NCBI GenBank assembly: GCA_002729525.1
Contig: PBYI01000017.1
Coordinates: 1-64,000 of the forward strand
Direction of reading: 5' to 3'
Source of the DNA: Nocardioides sp.
GTDB lineage: Bacteria; Actinomycetota; Actinomycetes; Propionibacteriales; Nocardioidaceae
Length of the DNA: 64,000 nucleotides
In this document: positions 18,058 through 27,306 of the stretch, piece after piece
Position numbering within the stretch: position 1 is the stretch's first letter
Layout: the number at the start of each line of letters is the position of its first letter
Position numbers and translations under genes: made by a program
The notes under the pieces: generated by a model
The model's input: the letters and a program-made list of their open reading frames with translations, nothing else
What the model was told of the DNA's origin: nothing
The model's database searches: none

Positions 18058-18133
18058 GGACACATCCTCTCCACGGGGGACGCACCGTCTACGCGGGCCC
18101 CTCGGTGGGTACGGTCCCAGCGGGAGGAACAAC

Positions 18134-21100
18134 GTGGGAGGGAACCACTGGAGCCGTCGCGTGCTGGACGCGGCAGCCGAGGGCATCTGGGTCGTGGACC
18201 CCGAGGGCCGGACGGTCGACGCCAACCCGGCGACCGCGCGGCTGCTCGGACGCGCCCCGGAGGAGATGGACGGGCTGGCCCTGGCCGACGTCCTCGACGA
18301 CACCGGGCGCGCCCAGCTGTCGGCCCACCTGGAGCGGGTGCGGGGCGGGGGCGACCTCGCCGACCTCGCGGGACACGAGGTCGAGTGCCTCTTCCACCGT
18401 CCCGACGGCAGCGAGCTCTGGGCGATGGTGCGCCAGGGCGTGCTGCTCGACGAGGACGGCGCGCTCGAGGCGCTCGTGCTCACCTTCACCGACCACGGCG
18501 AGCGCCGCCGACTGCTCGCGGAGCTGCGCGACGGCCAGCGGCGCCAGCGCGAGGCCGAGCACATCGCCCGGCTCGGCTCGTGGACCTGGACCCCCGCCGA
18601 GGGGTTCACCTTCAGCGAGGGCACCCGCCGGCTGTACGGCGACCGCGTCGACCAGGTGTTCGCCTCCTACGAGTCGTTCCTCGACGCGCTGCACCCCGAG
18701 GACGTCGACCGGGTGCACACCACGATCGCCGGCGCGGGTGAGGCGCACGAGCCGTTCGAGTTCGAGGCGCGGGTGCTCGGGCCGAACGGCTGGATGTGGA
18801 TCCGCGGTCGCGGGCGCGCCGAGCACGACGCGGCGGGGAACCTGCTCGGCGTGACCGGGGTCCACCAGGACGTCACCCGGGCCCGCGACACCGACGACGC
18901 CCTGCAGGACCTCGTCACCCAGAACTCCTTCATGCAGCAGGTCACCGCCGCCGCCAACCAGGCCGGGTCGCTGCACGACGTGCTCGACCAGGCCAAGCAC
19001 CTGGTGCTGCTGCACGACGACTGGGAGCGCGCCCGCGCCTTCACCCCGGACGGACGCGGCGGCGTCACGCCGTACCACGTCGACGACGCGGACCGGGTGG
19101 CCGACGAGACCACCACCGACCCGGCGTTCCTGGCGCGCGAGCGGGCCACCGCCGTGACCGCGCTGCGCGACCGCGAGCCGGTGTGGGACGGCGAGACCCG
19201 GCTGACGCTGGCCTTCCCCGTGCGGTGCGGCGACGAGGTCGTCGCCGTCGTGGCCGTCACCTCGCGCCCGCCGCTCTACCGCCACGACATGATCGCGTCG
19301 ATGACCGCGCAGGTCGCCGACCAGCTCTCCCGGGTGGCCGAGCGCGAGCGGCAGCAGCTCGACCTCGCCGAGGCCCGCGACCGCGCGCTGGAGGCGTCGC
19401 GGCACAAGTCGGAGTTCCTGGCGACGATGAGCCACGAGATCCGTACGCCGCTCAACGGCATCGTCGGCCTCACCGAGCTGCTCGGCCGCACCCGCCTCGA
19501 CGACCAGCAGCGCCACCTGCTGTCCGGCGTCGACCTGTCCGGCCGCACGCTGATGGCGGTCATCAACGACATCCTCGACTTCTCCAAGATCGAGGCCGGC
19601 CACCTCCAGCTCGAGCAGGTCGACTTCGAGGTCCGTGCGGTGCTCGACCAGGTCGCCGGGGTCGTCGGCGACTCCGCGCGCGCCAAGGGCCTCGACCTCG
19701 GGGTGTCCTGCTCCCCCGACGTGCCCGAGGTGCTGTCCGGCGACCCGACGCGACTGCTGCAGGTGCTGACCAACCTCGGCTCGAACGCCGTGAAGTTCAC
19801 CGCCGAGGGCGAGGTCGACGTGCGCGCGACGCTCGCCCCCACGGCCGGTACCGCGGCCGCACCCGACAGCGTGGTGCTGCGCGTCGAGGTCACCGACACC
19901 GGCGTCGGCGTGCCGCCGGAGCGGGCGACGTCGATCTTCCACCCGTTCAGCCAGGCGGACGCCTCGACCACCCGCCGGTACGGCGGCACCGGCCTCGGCC
20001 TGGCCATCTGCCACGAGATCGTCACCGCCACGGGCGGCTCGATCGGCGTGGAGCCGCGAGCCGCCGGCGGGTCGGTCTTCTGGTTCGAGATGCCGCTCGG
20101 GCCGGCGCTCGGGACCCGACTGGACGACGCCGTCGCCGCGGTCCGCGGGCGCCTCGCCGGCTTGCAGGTGCTGGTCGTCGACGACGTCGCGACCAACCGC
20201 GAGGTGCTCACCGAGCAGCTGTCGTGGTGGGGCGTGGAGTCGGTGGCCGTCGCCGACGCCGCCGCGGCGCTGCGGACCGTCCGGGAGCAGCACGTCGACG
20301 TCGTCGTGCTCGACATGGCGATGCCCGAGGTCGACGGACTGATGCTCGCCGACCTGCTGCGCCGCGAGCCCGCCGCGGCCGACGCCCGCCTGGTCATGCT
20401 CACCTCCTCGCTGCCGCTGGCGTCCGCGACGCTCCAGGCGCACGGCATCCGGGAGTGCCTCACCAAGCCCGTGCCCTCCGGCGCGCTGCGCGACCTGCTG
20501 CTGCGGGTGCGGCCGACCGACGCTTGGCCCGGCGGACCCCGCACCGAGACCCGCTCCCCCGGTGACCGCGCCGGGCGGGTGCTCGTCGTGGAGGACAACG
20601 AGGTCAACCGGGTCGTCGCCACGGGCTTCCTGGAGTCGTGGGGGCTGGCGGCCGACACCGCGGTCGACGGCCTCGACGCGCTCGCCCTGCTGGAGCACAC
20701 GGCGTACGACCTGGTGCTGATGGACGTCCAGATGCCGCGGCTCGACGGGTACGCCACCACGCGGCGCCTGCGCGAGCGCGAGGCCGCTGGCGAGCGGCGT
20801 ACGCCCGTGGTCGCGATGACCGCGTCGGCCATCGACGGCGAGCGCGACCGCGCGCTCGAGGCGGGGATGGACGACTTCGTGACCAAGCCGGTCATCGGCG
20901 CCCGCCTGGCCGAGGTCGTGGAGCGGTGGCTCCCGGTGGCCGCGAGCGCGACGACCGGGGCCGCGCGGAGCGGCGAGCCCGCCACCTCCGCGAACCCGGG
21001 CCCGACCGTCCTCGACCGCGACCGGCTCGACGAGCTCGCCGAGCTCAGCCCGGACGGGCGCTACCTGCGCACCGCGGTGGCCCGGTTCGGCGGTCGCGCG

Positions 21101-21382
21101 ACCGCCCTCGTCGACGACGTCCGCGACGCCGGCGACCACGACGCGCGGGGCCGCGCCGCCCACGCCCTGGTCGGCGCCGCCTCCAACCTCGGCCTGGTGC
21201 TCCTCGCCGACCTGGCGCGCGACGTCGAGCGACGGGCGCGCCGCGGCGAGCTGCCCGACGGGCCTCCCGGGCTCGAGGCCGAGACCCTGCGGGTCGCCCT
21301 CGACGCCGGCCGCTCGGCGCTGGCGGCGTACGTCGTCGAGCGCGGGTGGGGCGGTCTGGACGCCGACAGTGCGCGCTCGTAG
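18134..21382 (+). CDS. Tripartite hybrid sensor histidine kinase (PAS-PAS-GAF-HK-REC-REC-HPt)
   Basis: A 1082-residue soluble sensor. The domains in order are two PAS domains (about 10-240), a GAF-like region (260-405), HisKA with phospho-His434 (MSHEIRTPLN), an ATPase with GTGLGL, REC1 with Asp727 (LDMAMPEVDG), REC2 with Asp864 (MDVQMPRLDG) and an HPt domain with His1010 (AHALVGAASNLG). REC1 begins VVDDVATN and so still has its acidic pair. There is no membrane helix, so it senses an internal cue such as redox or light. The GTG at 18134 has GGGAGG six bases upstream; the open frame runs further up but without a good start. No dedicated response regulator is adjacent. Confidence 0.93.
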   Translation: MGGNHWSRRVLDAAAEGIWVVDPEGRTVDANPATARLLGRAPEEMDGLALADVLDDTGRAQLSAHLERVRGGGDLADLAGHEVECLFHRPDGSELWAMVRQGVLLDEDGALEALVLTFTDHGERRRLLAELRDGQRRQREAEHIARLGSWTWTPAEGFTFSEGTRRLYGDRVDQVFASYESFLDALHPEDVDRVHTTIAGAGEAHEPFEFEARVLGPNGWMWIRGRGRAEHDAAGNLLGVTGVHQDVTRARDTDDALQDLVTQNSFMQQVTAAANQAGSLHDVLDQAKHLVLLHDDWERARAFTPDGRGGVTPYHVDDADRVADETTTDPAFLARERATAVTALRDREPVWDGETRLTLAFPVRCGDEVVAVVAVTSRPPLYRHDMIASMTAQVADQLSRVAERERQQLDLAEARDRALEASRHKSEFLATMSHEIRTPLNGIVGLTELLGRTRLDDQQRHLLSGVDLSGRTLMAVINDILDFSKIEAGHLQLEQVDFEVRAVLDQVAGVVGDSARAKGLDLGVSCSPDVPEVLSGDPTRLLQVLTNLGSNAVKFTAEGEVDVRATLAPTAGTAAAPDSVVLRVEVTDTGVGVPPERATSIFHPFSQADASTTRRYGGTGLGLAICHEIVTATGGSIGVEPRAAGGSVFWFEMPLGPALGTRLDDAVAAVRGRLAGLQVLVVDDVATNREVLTEQLSWWGVESVAVADAAAALRTVREQHVDVVVLDMAMPEVDGLMLADLLRREPAAADARLVMLTSSLPLASATLQAHGIRECLTKPVPSGALRDLLLRVRPTDAWPGGPRTETRSPGDRAGRVLVVEDNEVNRVVATGFLESWGLAADTAVDGLDALALLEHTAYDLVLMDVQMPRLDGYATTRRLREREAAGERRTPVVAMTASAIDGERDRALEAGMDDFVTKPVIGARLAEVVERWLPVAASATTGAARSGEPATSANPGPTVLDRDRLDELAELSPDGRYLRTAVARFGGRATALVDDVRDAGDHDARGRAAHALVGAASNLGLVLLADLARDVERRARRGELPDGPPGLEAETLRVALDAGRSALAAYVVERGWGGLDADSARS

Positions 21383-21430
21383 GTTGACGTGACCCACCTC
21401 ACGCCCTCGCAGCCGACCCAGGAGCCGCCG

Positions 21431-21841
21431 ATGCCGTCCTCGTCCGCCACCACCGCCGTCCCGCCGACGATCGCCGCCTGGCACGATCTGGTCGCCGACC
21501 CGGAGCCCGACGCGCTGCGGGCGATGCTCTCGCCGCGGGTGCGGTTCTGCTCGCCGGCGGTGCACACGCCGCAGGAGGGGCCGGAGATCACGTTCGCCTA
21601 CCTGTGGGCGGCCGTGCACGTGCTCGGGCCGACGCTGCGCTACCAGCACGAGTGGTACGACGACCGGTCGGCGGTGCTGCGCTTCACCGCGCGGGTGGAC
21701 GGGCTCGACGTCGAGGGCGTTGACCTCGTGGAGTGGGACGACGACGGCCTGGTCACCGACTTCACGGTGATGGTGCGCCCGTTCAAGGGGTTGCAGGCGC
21801 TGATCGGCGCGATGGCGGCGCGGCTCAGCGGCACGCCGTAG
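21431..21841 (+). CDS. NTF2/SnoaL-like family protein
   Basis: A 136-residue alpha+beta protein. The core (IAAWHDLVADPEPDALRAML, VRFCSPAVHTP, VEGVDLVEWDDDG, VMVRPFKGLQAL) matches the NTF2-like/SnoaL group of actinobacterial proteins, whose cone fold holds small ligands or acts as an isomerase/cyclase. No specific reaction can be given. ATG at 21431 is chosen because AGGAG lies six bases upstream; a GTG 14 codons earlier is in frame but lacks one. It lies 48 bases after the histidine kinase and may be co-transcribed. Confidence 0.75.
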   Translation: MPSSSATTAVPPTIAAWHDLVADPEPDALRAMLSPRVRFCSPAVHTPQEGPEITFAYLWAAVHVLGPTLRYQHEWYDDRSAVLRFTARVDGLDVEGVDLVEWDDDGLVTDFTVMVRPFKGLQALIGAMAARLSGTP

Positions 21842-21875
21842 GCGGACCCCGCCCCACCGACCCCGGGCGTCGACG

Positions 21876-23126
21876 TCAGTCGTCGAAGACGGCCTGGAGG
21901 ATCCCGAGGCACATCTCGTCGGTGGTGCCCTCGCCCCACACGACGTACTTCTCCTCGGCGTCCTGCAGCGCCGGGAGGAGGTCGCGCATCTCCTGGTCGT
22001 GGTGGCAGGTCACCTGCACGGTGTCGCCCGCCCTCAGCCGCAGCGGCTCGATCGGCGTCGCCGCCTGGTCGTCGAAGTTCCAGATCGGCACGTCGAGCAG
22101 CTGCTGCTCGCGCGGGGTACCGGGGTTGGCGACGACGGTGATCCAGCGGCCGAGCAGGTGCATGTGGCCGGCGGCGCCGAGGATCGTCATGTCACGCGGC
22201 AGCACCCGGTCGCAGGTGGTGGTGTCGGTCGGCGTCACCTCGGTGCCGCACAGGAGGTGCAGGAGGTTGGCGGTCTGGCCGGCCGCCTCGCCGAACCGGG
22301 CCTTGGCGTCGGCGACGGAGGCGTCGTGCGAGCACAGCGGACCGCTGTCGCGACCGGGTCGGCACGGCAGCTCGACGGGAGCCGGCAGCAGCACGGTGTG
22401 GACGGCCTCGATGTCCGAGCCGGCCGGAGCGTCCTGCGGCACCCAGCGGATCCTGGCGGCCGACCGGTCGGGCGCCACGCCGGCCAGCAGGTTGTAGTGG
22501 ACCTGCATGACGATCCGGGTGCCGGTGTCGAGCCCGACGCCGTACCCGTCGCGCGACACCGTCTCGCGTCCTCCGGGAGCCCAGGCGCCGAGCCAGGCGG
22601 CGTCGTCGAGCTTGTCGAGCTCGCCCTCGAGGCCCATCCCCCCGAAGCAGGTCCAGCCCGGGCCGTCGGAGGCCCGGTCGGCGGCGCGCGCCTGGTCGAG
22701 CAGCGCGGCGTCGACCTTGTAGAGGATCACGTGGTGCACGACGTCGGGGTTGCCCGGCCGGATGTCGGTGCCGGTCAGCCACGCGTCCTGCGGGAGCTCG
22801 GGGTCGAGCAGGAAGCAGCGGTAGTCGTCGGTGCCCTCGCCGTTCGGTGCGGAGGGCGTGTACGCCGACGGCACCGCGATCGTCGTACGTCGCTCGCCGC
22901 GGCGCAGCGCGACCGGTGCCGCCTCGGCCTCCTGCTCCGAGCCCGCGGACGCCGTCGCCTCGTGCGCCTCGTGGGTGGAGGCGTCCTCGGTGGGCGACGG
23001 CGCCGTGGCCGCGGCCGACACCGGGCGCTGCTGCGGTGCTGCCGCGGGCGCACAGGCAGCGGTGACGGCGCAGAGCAGCAGCACGGCGACCACCGGTCGC
23101 CACGCCCGCTCCCTCAGGTGTGACAC
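21876..23126 (-). CDS. Lipoprotein with copper type II (PHM/DBM-like) monooxygenase fold
   Basis: A 416-residue exported protein with a lipobox (LLCAVTAAC, Cys25) and an acidic linker. The body matches ascorbate-dependent copper monooxygenases such as peptidylglycine hydroxylase. All six copper ligands can be placed: His131-His132 (VVHHVIL) and His210 (MQVHYN) for CuH; His321-x-His323 (GHMHLLGR) and Met405 (DEMCLG) for CuM. Many Cys suggest disulfides as in PHM. It would hydroxylate a small substrate outside the membrane, using copper, O2 and a reductant; the substrate is unknown. GTG start with GGGGAG six bases upstream. Confidence 0.83.
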   Translation of the reverse strand: MSHLRERAWRPVVAVLLLCAVTAACAPAAAPQQRPVSAAATAPSPTEDASTHEAHEATASAGSEQEAEAAPVALRRGERRTTIAVPSAYTPSAPNGEGTDDYRCFLLDPELPQDAWLTGTDIRPGNPDVVHHVILYKVDAALLDQARAADRASDGPGWTCFGGMGLEGELDKLDDAAWLGAWAPGGRETVSRDGYGVGLDTGTRIVMQVHYNLLAGVAPDRSAARIRWVPQDAPAGSDIEAVHTVLLPAPVELPCRPGRDSGPLCSHDASVADAKARFGEAAGQTANLLHLLCGTEVTPTDTTTCDRVLPRDMTILGAAGHMHLLGRWITVVANPGTPREQQLLDVPIWNFDDQAATPIEPLRLRAGDTVQVTCHHDQEMRDLLPALQDAEEKYVVWGEGTTDEMCLGILQAVFDD

Positions 23127-23574
23127 GGGACACTCCCCTCCCCAAGCCCGATCCTGTCACGGAGCGGGCGCCACCGACGACCCCGGACGACGACGAGCCT
23201 GTCCCGTGCCCGACCGGTGCGGTCGGGCACGGGGCTGGTTCGCGGGTTCCGGGACGTGGGGGGAGGTGCCCGTCGCCCGCGTCGACGTGTCGCCGCCGTC
23301 GGCCAGGGGCGATGTGCCGACGCCGCCGGCACGCGCCGGGTGGTGGTGGTTCCCCACCAGTAGAGCCCAGCAGTGCGTCCTCGGAGGTCGACTGCCAGGA
23401 CGTTCCAGGACGTGCCGCGACCTGCCCGCCGGGCGCCCGGCAGATGAAACGTCGGTACGCCGTCCTCCCCAGCCCGCAGCGCCGGACGAGCGCTCGATCG
23501 GCGTCCACCCGGTCTGGACCACCGCGGCGCCGTCGCCAGGAGTTGACCGGCGTCCGACCACCCGTCGGGGTGCC
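23127..23574. other. Intergenic stretch, no gene seen
   Basis: About 450 bases between the copper lipoprotein and the DUF3072 promoter. All frames here give Arg/Pro-rich translations without family resemblance or good ribosome sites. I see no tRNA, repeat or strong hairpin. Confidence 0.5.
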
Positions 23575-23602
23575 CTGACCCTCGATCTGCACGACCTACG
23601 GT
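23575..23602 (+). promoter_or_regulatory. Leaderless-type promoter of the DUF3072 gene
   Basis: CTGACC (23575-23580), a 16-base spacer, then TACGGT (23597-23602) as -10. The ATG at 23610 is seven bases further on, where transcription should start, so the mRNA probably has no leader. Confidence 0.5.
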
Positions 23603-23609
23603 GGACGAC

Positions 23610-23849
23610 ATGTCGAACACACGTTCTAACGACGAGCCCGAGCTGATCGGCGCCGACACACCCTCCCCCGACGCCACCGAGAAGCCCACGGACGACTGGG
23701 TCACCGGTGACGAGCCGATGACCGGCGCGCAGCGGTCCTACCTCGACACGCTCGCGCGCGAGGCAGGCGAGACGCTCGCGGCCGACCTCACCAAGGCCGA
23801 GGCGTCCGAGCACATCGAGCGGCTGCAGGAGGCGACCGGCCGCTCCTGA
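23610..23849 (+). CDS. DUF3072 family small protein
   Basis: A 79-residue acidic protein. The segment DDWVTGDEPMTGAQRSYLDT followed by LAREAGETLAADLTKAEASEHIERLQ is the DUF3072 pattern common in actinobacteria. Function is unknown; the short helical C-terminus resembles SAP/Lsr2-like helix pairs. ATG at 23610 is preferred over a GTG nine bases earlier because the -10 box places the transcript start on the ATG. Confidence 0.8.
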   Translation: MSNTRSNDEPELIGADTPSPDATEKPTDDWVTGDEPMTGAQRSYLDTLAREAGETLAADLTKAEASEHIERLQEATGRS

Positions 23850-24118
23850 CCCGTCCGCGCGGGACCGGCCGGGGCGTGCATCGCCGACCCCCGCCCAGCG
23901 GGACGCGCCGGCACGTCGCCTCCGTTCCCCCCACGGGTCCGGCGTCGACGCGCCGGCCGCCCACGGTCGCCCACCGCCCCGGACCCTGGTGGGCCGGGGC
24001 TCGGCGCGACCGAGCTCTCCCCGCACGTGACCACAGCCAGGCCCGCGCTCCCAGCACGGACCCCTCCCGGGCCCTGCGTCGCCGTGCGGTTGACCTGCTC
24101 CGTCCAGTAGACGCCTGT

Positions 24119-24520
24119 TCACCGTCGCGTGGAGCCGGACGTCGAAATGGAGGCGTGATCCCGGGCCCTGGTGGCGATTCGGGTCATGCGGGCTAGACGA
24201 TCGAGGACGTGTGTCACCCCGGAACGGACGTTCGCCAGGCGCCGCTCCCCGAGCCGCCGTGACCGGGGCGCCCACTTGGCGACGGTGACGGCGATGATCA
24301 GCTCGTCCGAGCGCGACGTCGGGAACGCGGCGTACAGGCCGCCGCCGCCGGCGAGCCTCGCGGAGACCCCGAGGGCACGCAGCCGGCCGGCCGCGGCGAA
24401 CGCCTCCGTGACCGGTGCGCGGAACAGCACCCGCCGCGGGCCGGCCGAGTGCTGTGCAGCGGAGCCCTCCGCACCTCGCGCGGGTGAGAGGTCGTGCGGT
24501 GTCACGGGGATGGTGCTCAT
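24119..24520 (-). CDS. Hypothetical 133-residue protein
   Basis: I do not recognise this protein. ATG at 24520 has GGAAGG seven bases upstream. The middle (APVTEAFAAAGRLRALGVSA then GGGGLYAAFPTSRSDELIIA) reads like a small folded domain and has good third-position GC, while the last third is basic and Ser/Arg rich. An earlier in-frame ATG would add about 20 residues. It could be a real single-gene hypothetical or a chance frame. Confidence 0.4.
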   Translation of the reverse strand: MSTIPVTPHDLSPARGAEGSAAQHSAGPRRVLFRAPVTEAFAAAGRLRALGVSARLAGGGGLYAAFPTSRSDELIIAVTVAKWAPRSRRLGERRLANVRSGVTHVLDRLARMTRIATRARDHASISTSGSTRR

Positions 24521-25058
24521 GCCGGAGCCTTCCGGGCGCGTCCGCTGGAGATGTCGCTCGAGCGCGATCCCGAGAGTCATCCGGCCCGACGGGTACGCGA
24601 GAGGATCGGGGCGGTCATCCGAGTATCCCCTGGTCAGCGCAATGACCGGCACACCCGACCGAGCACACCCGTGCAGGTGACGGCGGCGGACTCCAGGCCC
24701 CGCATCGTGCATCGGGGGGCACAGGACCTGGAGCCGTCGGCCCGACGACGCTGAGGGGGCACCACCGCCTCGACGGCGTGCACCGCAGCTGGGAGAGCAA
24801 CCTTCGGGCCCTGCCCACGCTCGCACCACGACGTACGTCCCCGACACCACCGCCGCGGGTGGTAGCCGCGACGGCGAGCTGACGGAGCTGACAGCGCTGC
24901 CCCGCGCGCCCACCCTCAGCGCTGGCCCGTCACCAGCGCCACGACGGCCACGCGTCGCAGATGGTCACCGCCACCGCACCGAAGCCCAGGACGTCCGGAG
25001 GCGTGCGGCCCGGCGTCGGCCGCGAACCAATCGGCACCGCGGACGCGTTCCCGGCGTG
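24521..25058. other. Intergenic stretch, no gene seen
   Basis: About 540 bases upstream of the RTX-like gene. Frames on both strands are Arg/Pro/Gly-rich and lack starts with ribosome sites or family resemblance. No repeat or RNA is recognised. The right end holds the -10 box described next. Confidence 0.45.
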
Positions 25059-25064
25059 TAGGGT
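25059..25064 (+). promoter_or_regulatory. -10 box for a leaderless start of the RTX-like gene
   Basis: TAGGGT at 25059-25064 is the favoured actinobacterial -10 form, and the GTG at 25072 follows after seven bases. This spacing is the signature of a leaderless transcript and fixes the gene start. No clear -35 is visible. Confidence 0.45.
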
Positions 25065-25071
25065 CGCGACC

Positions 25072-26436
25072 GTGCACCGCAGGTCTCGGAGATCCCGTCC
25101 CGCCCGGAAGTCCAGACGATCGAGAGGCCGTCTCGTGGCACCCGGTCCCGCACCACGACTCCTGCCCGGACTCACCTCCGGTCTCGCGGCGGGACTCGCG
25201 GCGGCCTCGTTCGTCGCACCACCTGCCGCGGGCGCGTCCGCACCGACGCCGACCTGCCGGGGCGAGGCCGCCACGCTCGTCGTCGACGAGCCGGGCTTCA
25301 CCGAGGGCACCGAGGGCCCTGACGTGATCGTCGTCCAGGAGGCGGGCGCCAGGGTGAACGCGCTCGGCGGCGACGACCTCATGTGCATCGACGCCGCGGA
25401 GCGGACGATGATCGACGCCGGGGCGGGCGACGACCTGGTCGAGGTGCGCGACCGCTCGTCGTACTACTGGCTGACCGTGCACTCGCTGGGTCCGGGTGAC
25501 GACACCTTCCTCGGCGGACCGGGGGCCGACCGGTACCTCGGCGACCAGGAGGATCCGTCGCCCGAGGCCGGGGGAAGCGACACGATCCACACCGGAGGCG
25601 GCAACGACCAGGTCCGGATCGGAGGTCGCAGCACACCGCACCTCGTCGACGTCGATCTGGGGGCCGGCGACGACAGGCTGTCGGTCACCACCGACCCCGT
25701 CGCTCCGGGCAGCGTGCTCCGGGGCGGCCCCGGACGCGACGAGCTGTCGGCGCGGGCCACCCGGGTGGCTCTCGACGCTGCCGCTCTCACGGTCGAGCTC
25801 GTCGACGACGGCGGGACGGCGTCGCTGGCGGGCTGGACGTCCTTCGAGGCGTACACCGTCGTCGGCCAGGTCGGCACCGTCAGAGGGACGAGCGGCCCGG
25901 ACCGGGTCACGATGCAGACGTACGGGCGCGTCGACGTACGGACCGGCGGTGGCCGCGACGTCATCACCTTCGGAGACGCTGCCCGCGGCTGGGTCCGGGG
26001 CGGTACCGGCCGCGACCTGCTCGTGCGGGAGAACATCTCCGATCCGACCACGATCGACCTGCGGAAGGGCACCCTCGTCGAGGGACAGCGGGGACGGAGG
26101 AGTCTCCGGCTGGCGGGTCTCGAGGACGTCACTGCGACCGGCTCCGTCGGCTCCACGGTCGTCGGTGACCGTCGGGACAACCGCATCCGGCTCACCTGCG
26201 GCACGGCGTCCGGCGGGCCCGGCGACGACACCATCGTCGAGCACACGCCACCGCGGTACCGCCCGGACTACTTCCCCGACGGCTGCCAGGACCACGTCGC
26301 CCGCGGTGGACGCGGGGACGACGTGCTGGTCGGCTCGCCCGGCCCGGACCGGCTGTACGGCGGACCGGGGCGGGACGTCGCGCGCGGCCGTGGCGCCAGG
26401 GACCTCTGCCGAGCAGAGCGGGTCCGCGACTGCTGA
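25072..26436 (+). CDS. Secreted RTX-like calcium-binding protein
   Basis: A 454-residue protein with a very basic N-terminus (Arg-rich first 25 residues), then a hydrophobic export segment (LTSGLAAGLAAASFVAPPAAG). The body has degenerate Asp/Gly nonapeptides of the haemolysin type: NALGGDDLMC, DAGAGDDLVEV, LGPGDDTFLGGPGADRYLG, GGPGDDTI and GGPGRDVARGRGARDLC. These form parallel beta rolls that bind calcium outside the cell. Two C-terminal Cys may pair. No enzyme domain is visible, so it may be structural or adhesive. The Arg-rich leader is odd; a later GTG at about residue 23 would give a more normal signal peptide. Confidence 0.75.
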   Translation: MHRRSRRSRPARKSRRSRGRLVAPGPAPRLLPGLTSGLAAGLAAASFVAPPAAGASAPTPTCRGEAATLVVDEPGFTEGTEGPDVIVVQEAGARVNALGGDDLMCIDAAERTMIDAGAGDDLVEVRDRSSYYWLTVHSLGPGDDTFLGGPGADRYLGDQEDPSPEAGGSDTIHTGGGNDQVRIGGRSTPHLVDVDLGAGDDRLSVTTDPVAPGSVLRGGPGRDELSARATRVALDAAALTVELVDDGGTASLAGWTSFEAYTVVGQVGTVRGTSGPDRVTMQTYGRVDVRTGGGRDVITFGDAARGWVRGGTGRDLLVRENISDPTTIDLRKGTLVEGQRGRRSLRLAGLEDVTATGSVGSTVVGDRRDNRIRLTCGTASGGPGDDTIVEHTPPRYRPDYFPDGCQDHVARGGRGDDVLVGSPGPDRLYGGPGRDVARGRGARDLCRAERVRDC

Positions 26437-26452
26437 CTGCCGTGGCCGATCG

Positions 26453-26512
26453 TAGGGCGGGTGGGGCTCGAACCCACGACCCGAGGAACATGAGTCGGCT
26501 CCGCCTCGCCCT
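26453..26512 (-). pseudogene. tRNA-Met-like remnant lacking the D arm
   Basis: Read leftward, 60 bases fold as a tRNA without a D arm. The acceptor arms AGGGCGA and CCGCCCT pair at six of seven positions, followed by discriminator A. The T arm is perfect (GTGGG, loop TTCGAGC, CCCAC). The anticodon loop is CTCATGT, i.e. CAT (Met), but its stem (GCCGA/TCCTC) is broken. Only six bases replace the D arm. It is either a decayed tRNA or the 3' copy left at the attachment site of an integrated element. Confidence 0.5.
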
Positions 26513-26824
26513 GCTGCGTCGCGCATCGTCCGGATCATGCGGCGCGAGTGGGTCGAGCATGCCCTCTCGTCCGGCTCCGTTGGCCCCGATCCTGAGGGGT
26601 GGAGTAGCAGGGCGTTAGCAGCACTCCCCCCGCGGCGCGGAGGTTCCGCTGTGACGGAGTTGCGACTGCGCTGTGCGTGCTGTGCGCTGCCTGGGTACAC
26701 GGATGACGCGGCCGCTGTCGGCACTCGATGCAAGCGTCCGGTGGCATGACCACTCACACCACCCCAGCTCCCCTCGGCCTCGACCCGCTCGCGGCCTGCA
26801 CCGCCTCTCCGACGGGGTGCCGGC
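26513..26824. other. Intergenic stretch beside the tRNA remnant
   Basis: About 310 bases without a convincing gene. Short frames on both strands lack starts with ribosome sites. Base use is somewhat less GC-rich than the neighbours. It marks the left edge of the accessory-looking region. Confidence 0.4.
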
Positions 26825-27199
26825 ATGAGCGTCTCTACTGCGGCGCCCGGCCGACGCACCTGGCACACCACCGCTACGGCCGGTGACCTCACCGGCTACC
26901 AGCCCACCACGGTGCTGAAGGCGGATGGTCCGGCGAGCTGCACGGCAGTCAGCGCAAGCCTCGCGGCCGCTCCGACGCCCGGGCACGGTGAGCTCCTCGC
27001 GGAGCCGCTGTTGCGCCTGGTGGCGCTTCTGGGCGGCGAGGACGCGCTCGGAGTGGCGAGGGGTACCGCAGAGCGTCGCGCGCTCGAGCGGGCCCGCAGC
27101 AGGGGCGTGGTGACCTGGTGGGGTGCCGATCGACTCGCGGTCACGGTGCTCGGCATGACGCCGTGGGAGGTGTGGGGCGAAGCCTGGTCGGCCGCGTGA
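26825..27199 (+). CDS. Hypothetical 124-residue protein, mobile-element style
   Basis: Not recognised with certainty. The C-terminus (RRALERARSRGVVTWWGADR then LAVTVLGMTPWEVWGEAW) resembles a short helical motif, 'ADRLAV..LGxxPxEVWGExW', seen in small proteins of actinobacterial integrative elements. The first half is Ala/Thr rich and less convincing. The ATG at 26825 has only a weak ribosome site. Its position after a tRNA remnant and before an IS element fits an acquired region. Confidence 0.45.
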   Translation: MSVSTAAPGRRTWHTTATAGDLTGYQPTTVLKADGPASCTAVSASLAAAPTPGHGELLAEPLLRLVALLGGEDALGVARGTAERRALERARSRGVVTWWGADRLAVTVLGMTPWEVWGEAWSAA

Positions 27200-27306
27200 G
27201 GTCCGTGGACCCGTGGAACCGTGGAACCGGGCGGTGGGCTTCTCCTGCCGCCCTGGTCCTGCCCGAAGAACCGGCACGCGGTGGCACGGGTACCTAGCCT
27301 GCCGCC

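Noticed and set aside
18089..21649. A 1186-codon open frame antisense to the hybrid histidine kinase
   Set aside because: Typical high-GC mirror frame: Arg/His/Val-rich, no domains; the plus strand has a complete domain series.
23127..23605. Overlapping frames suggesting extra proteins next to the copper lipoprotein
   Set aside because: No ribosome sites, no family resemblance, and composition typical of shadow frames.
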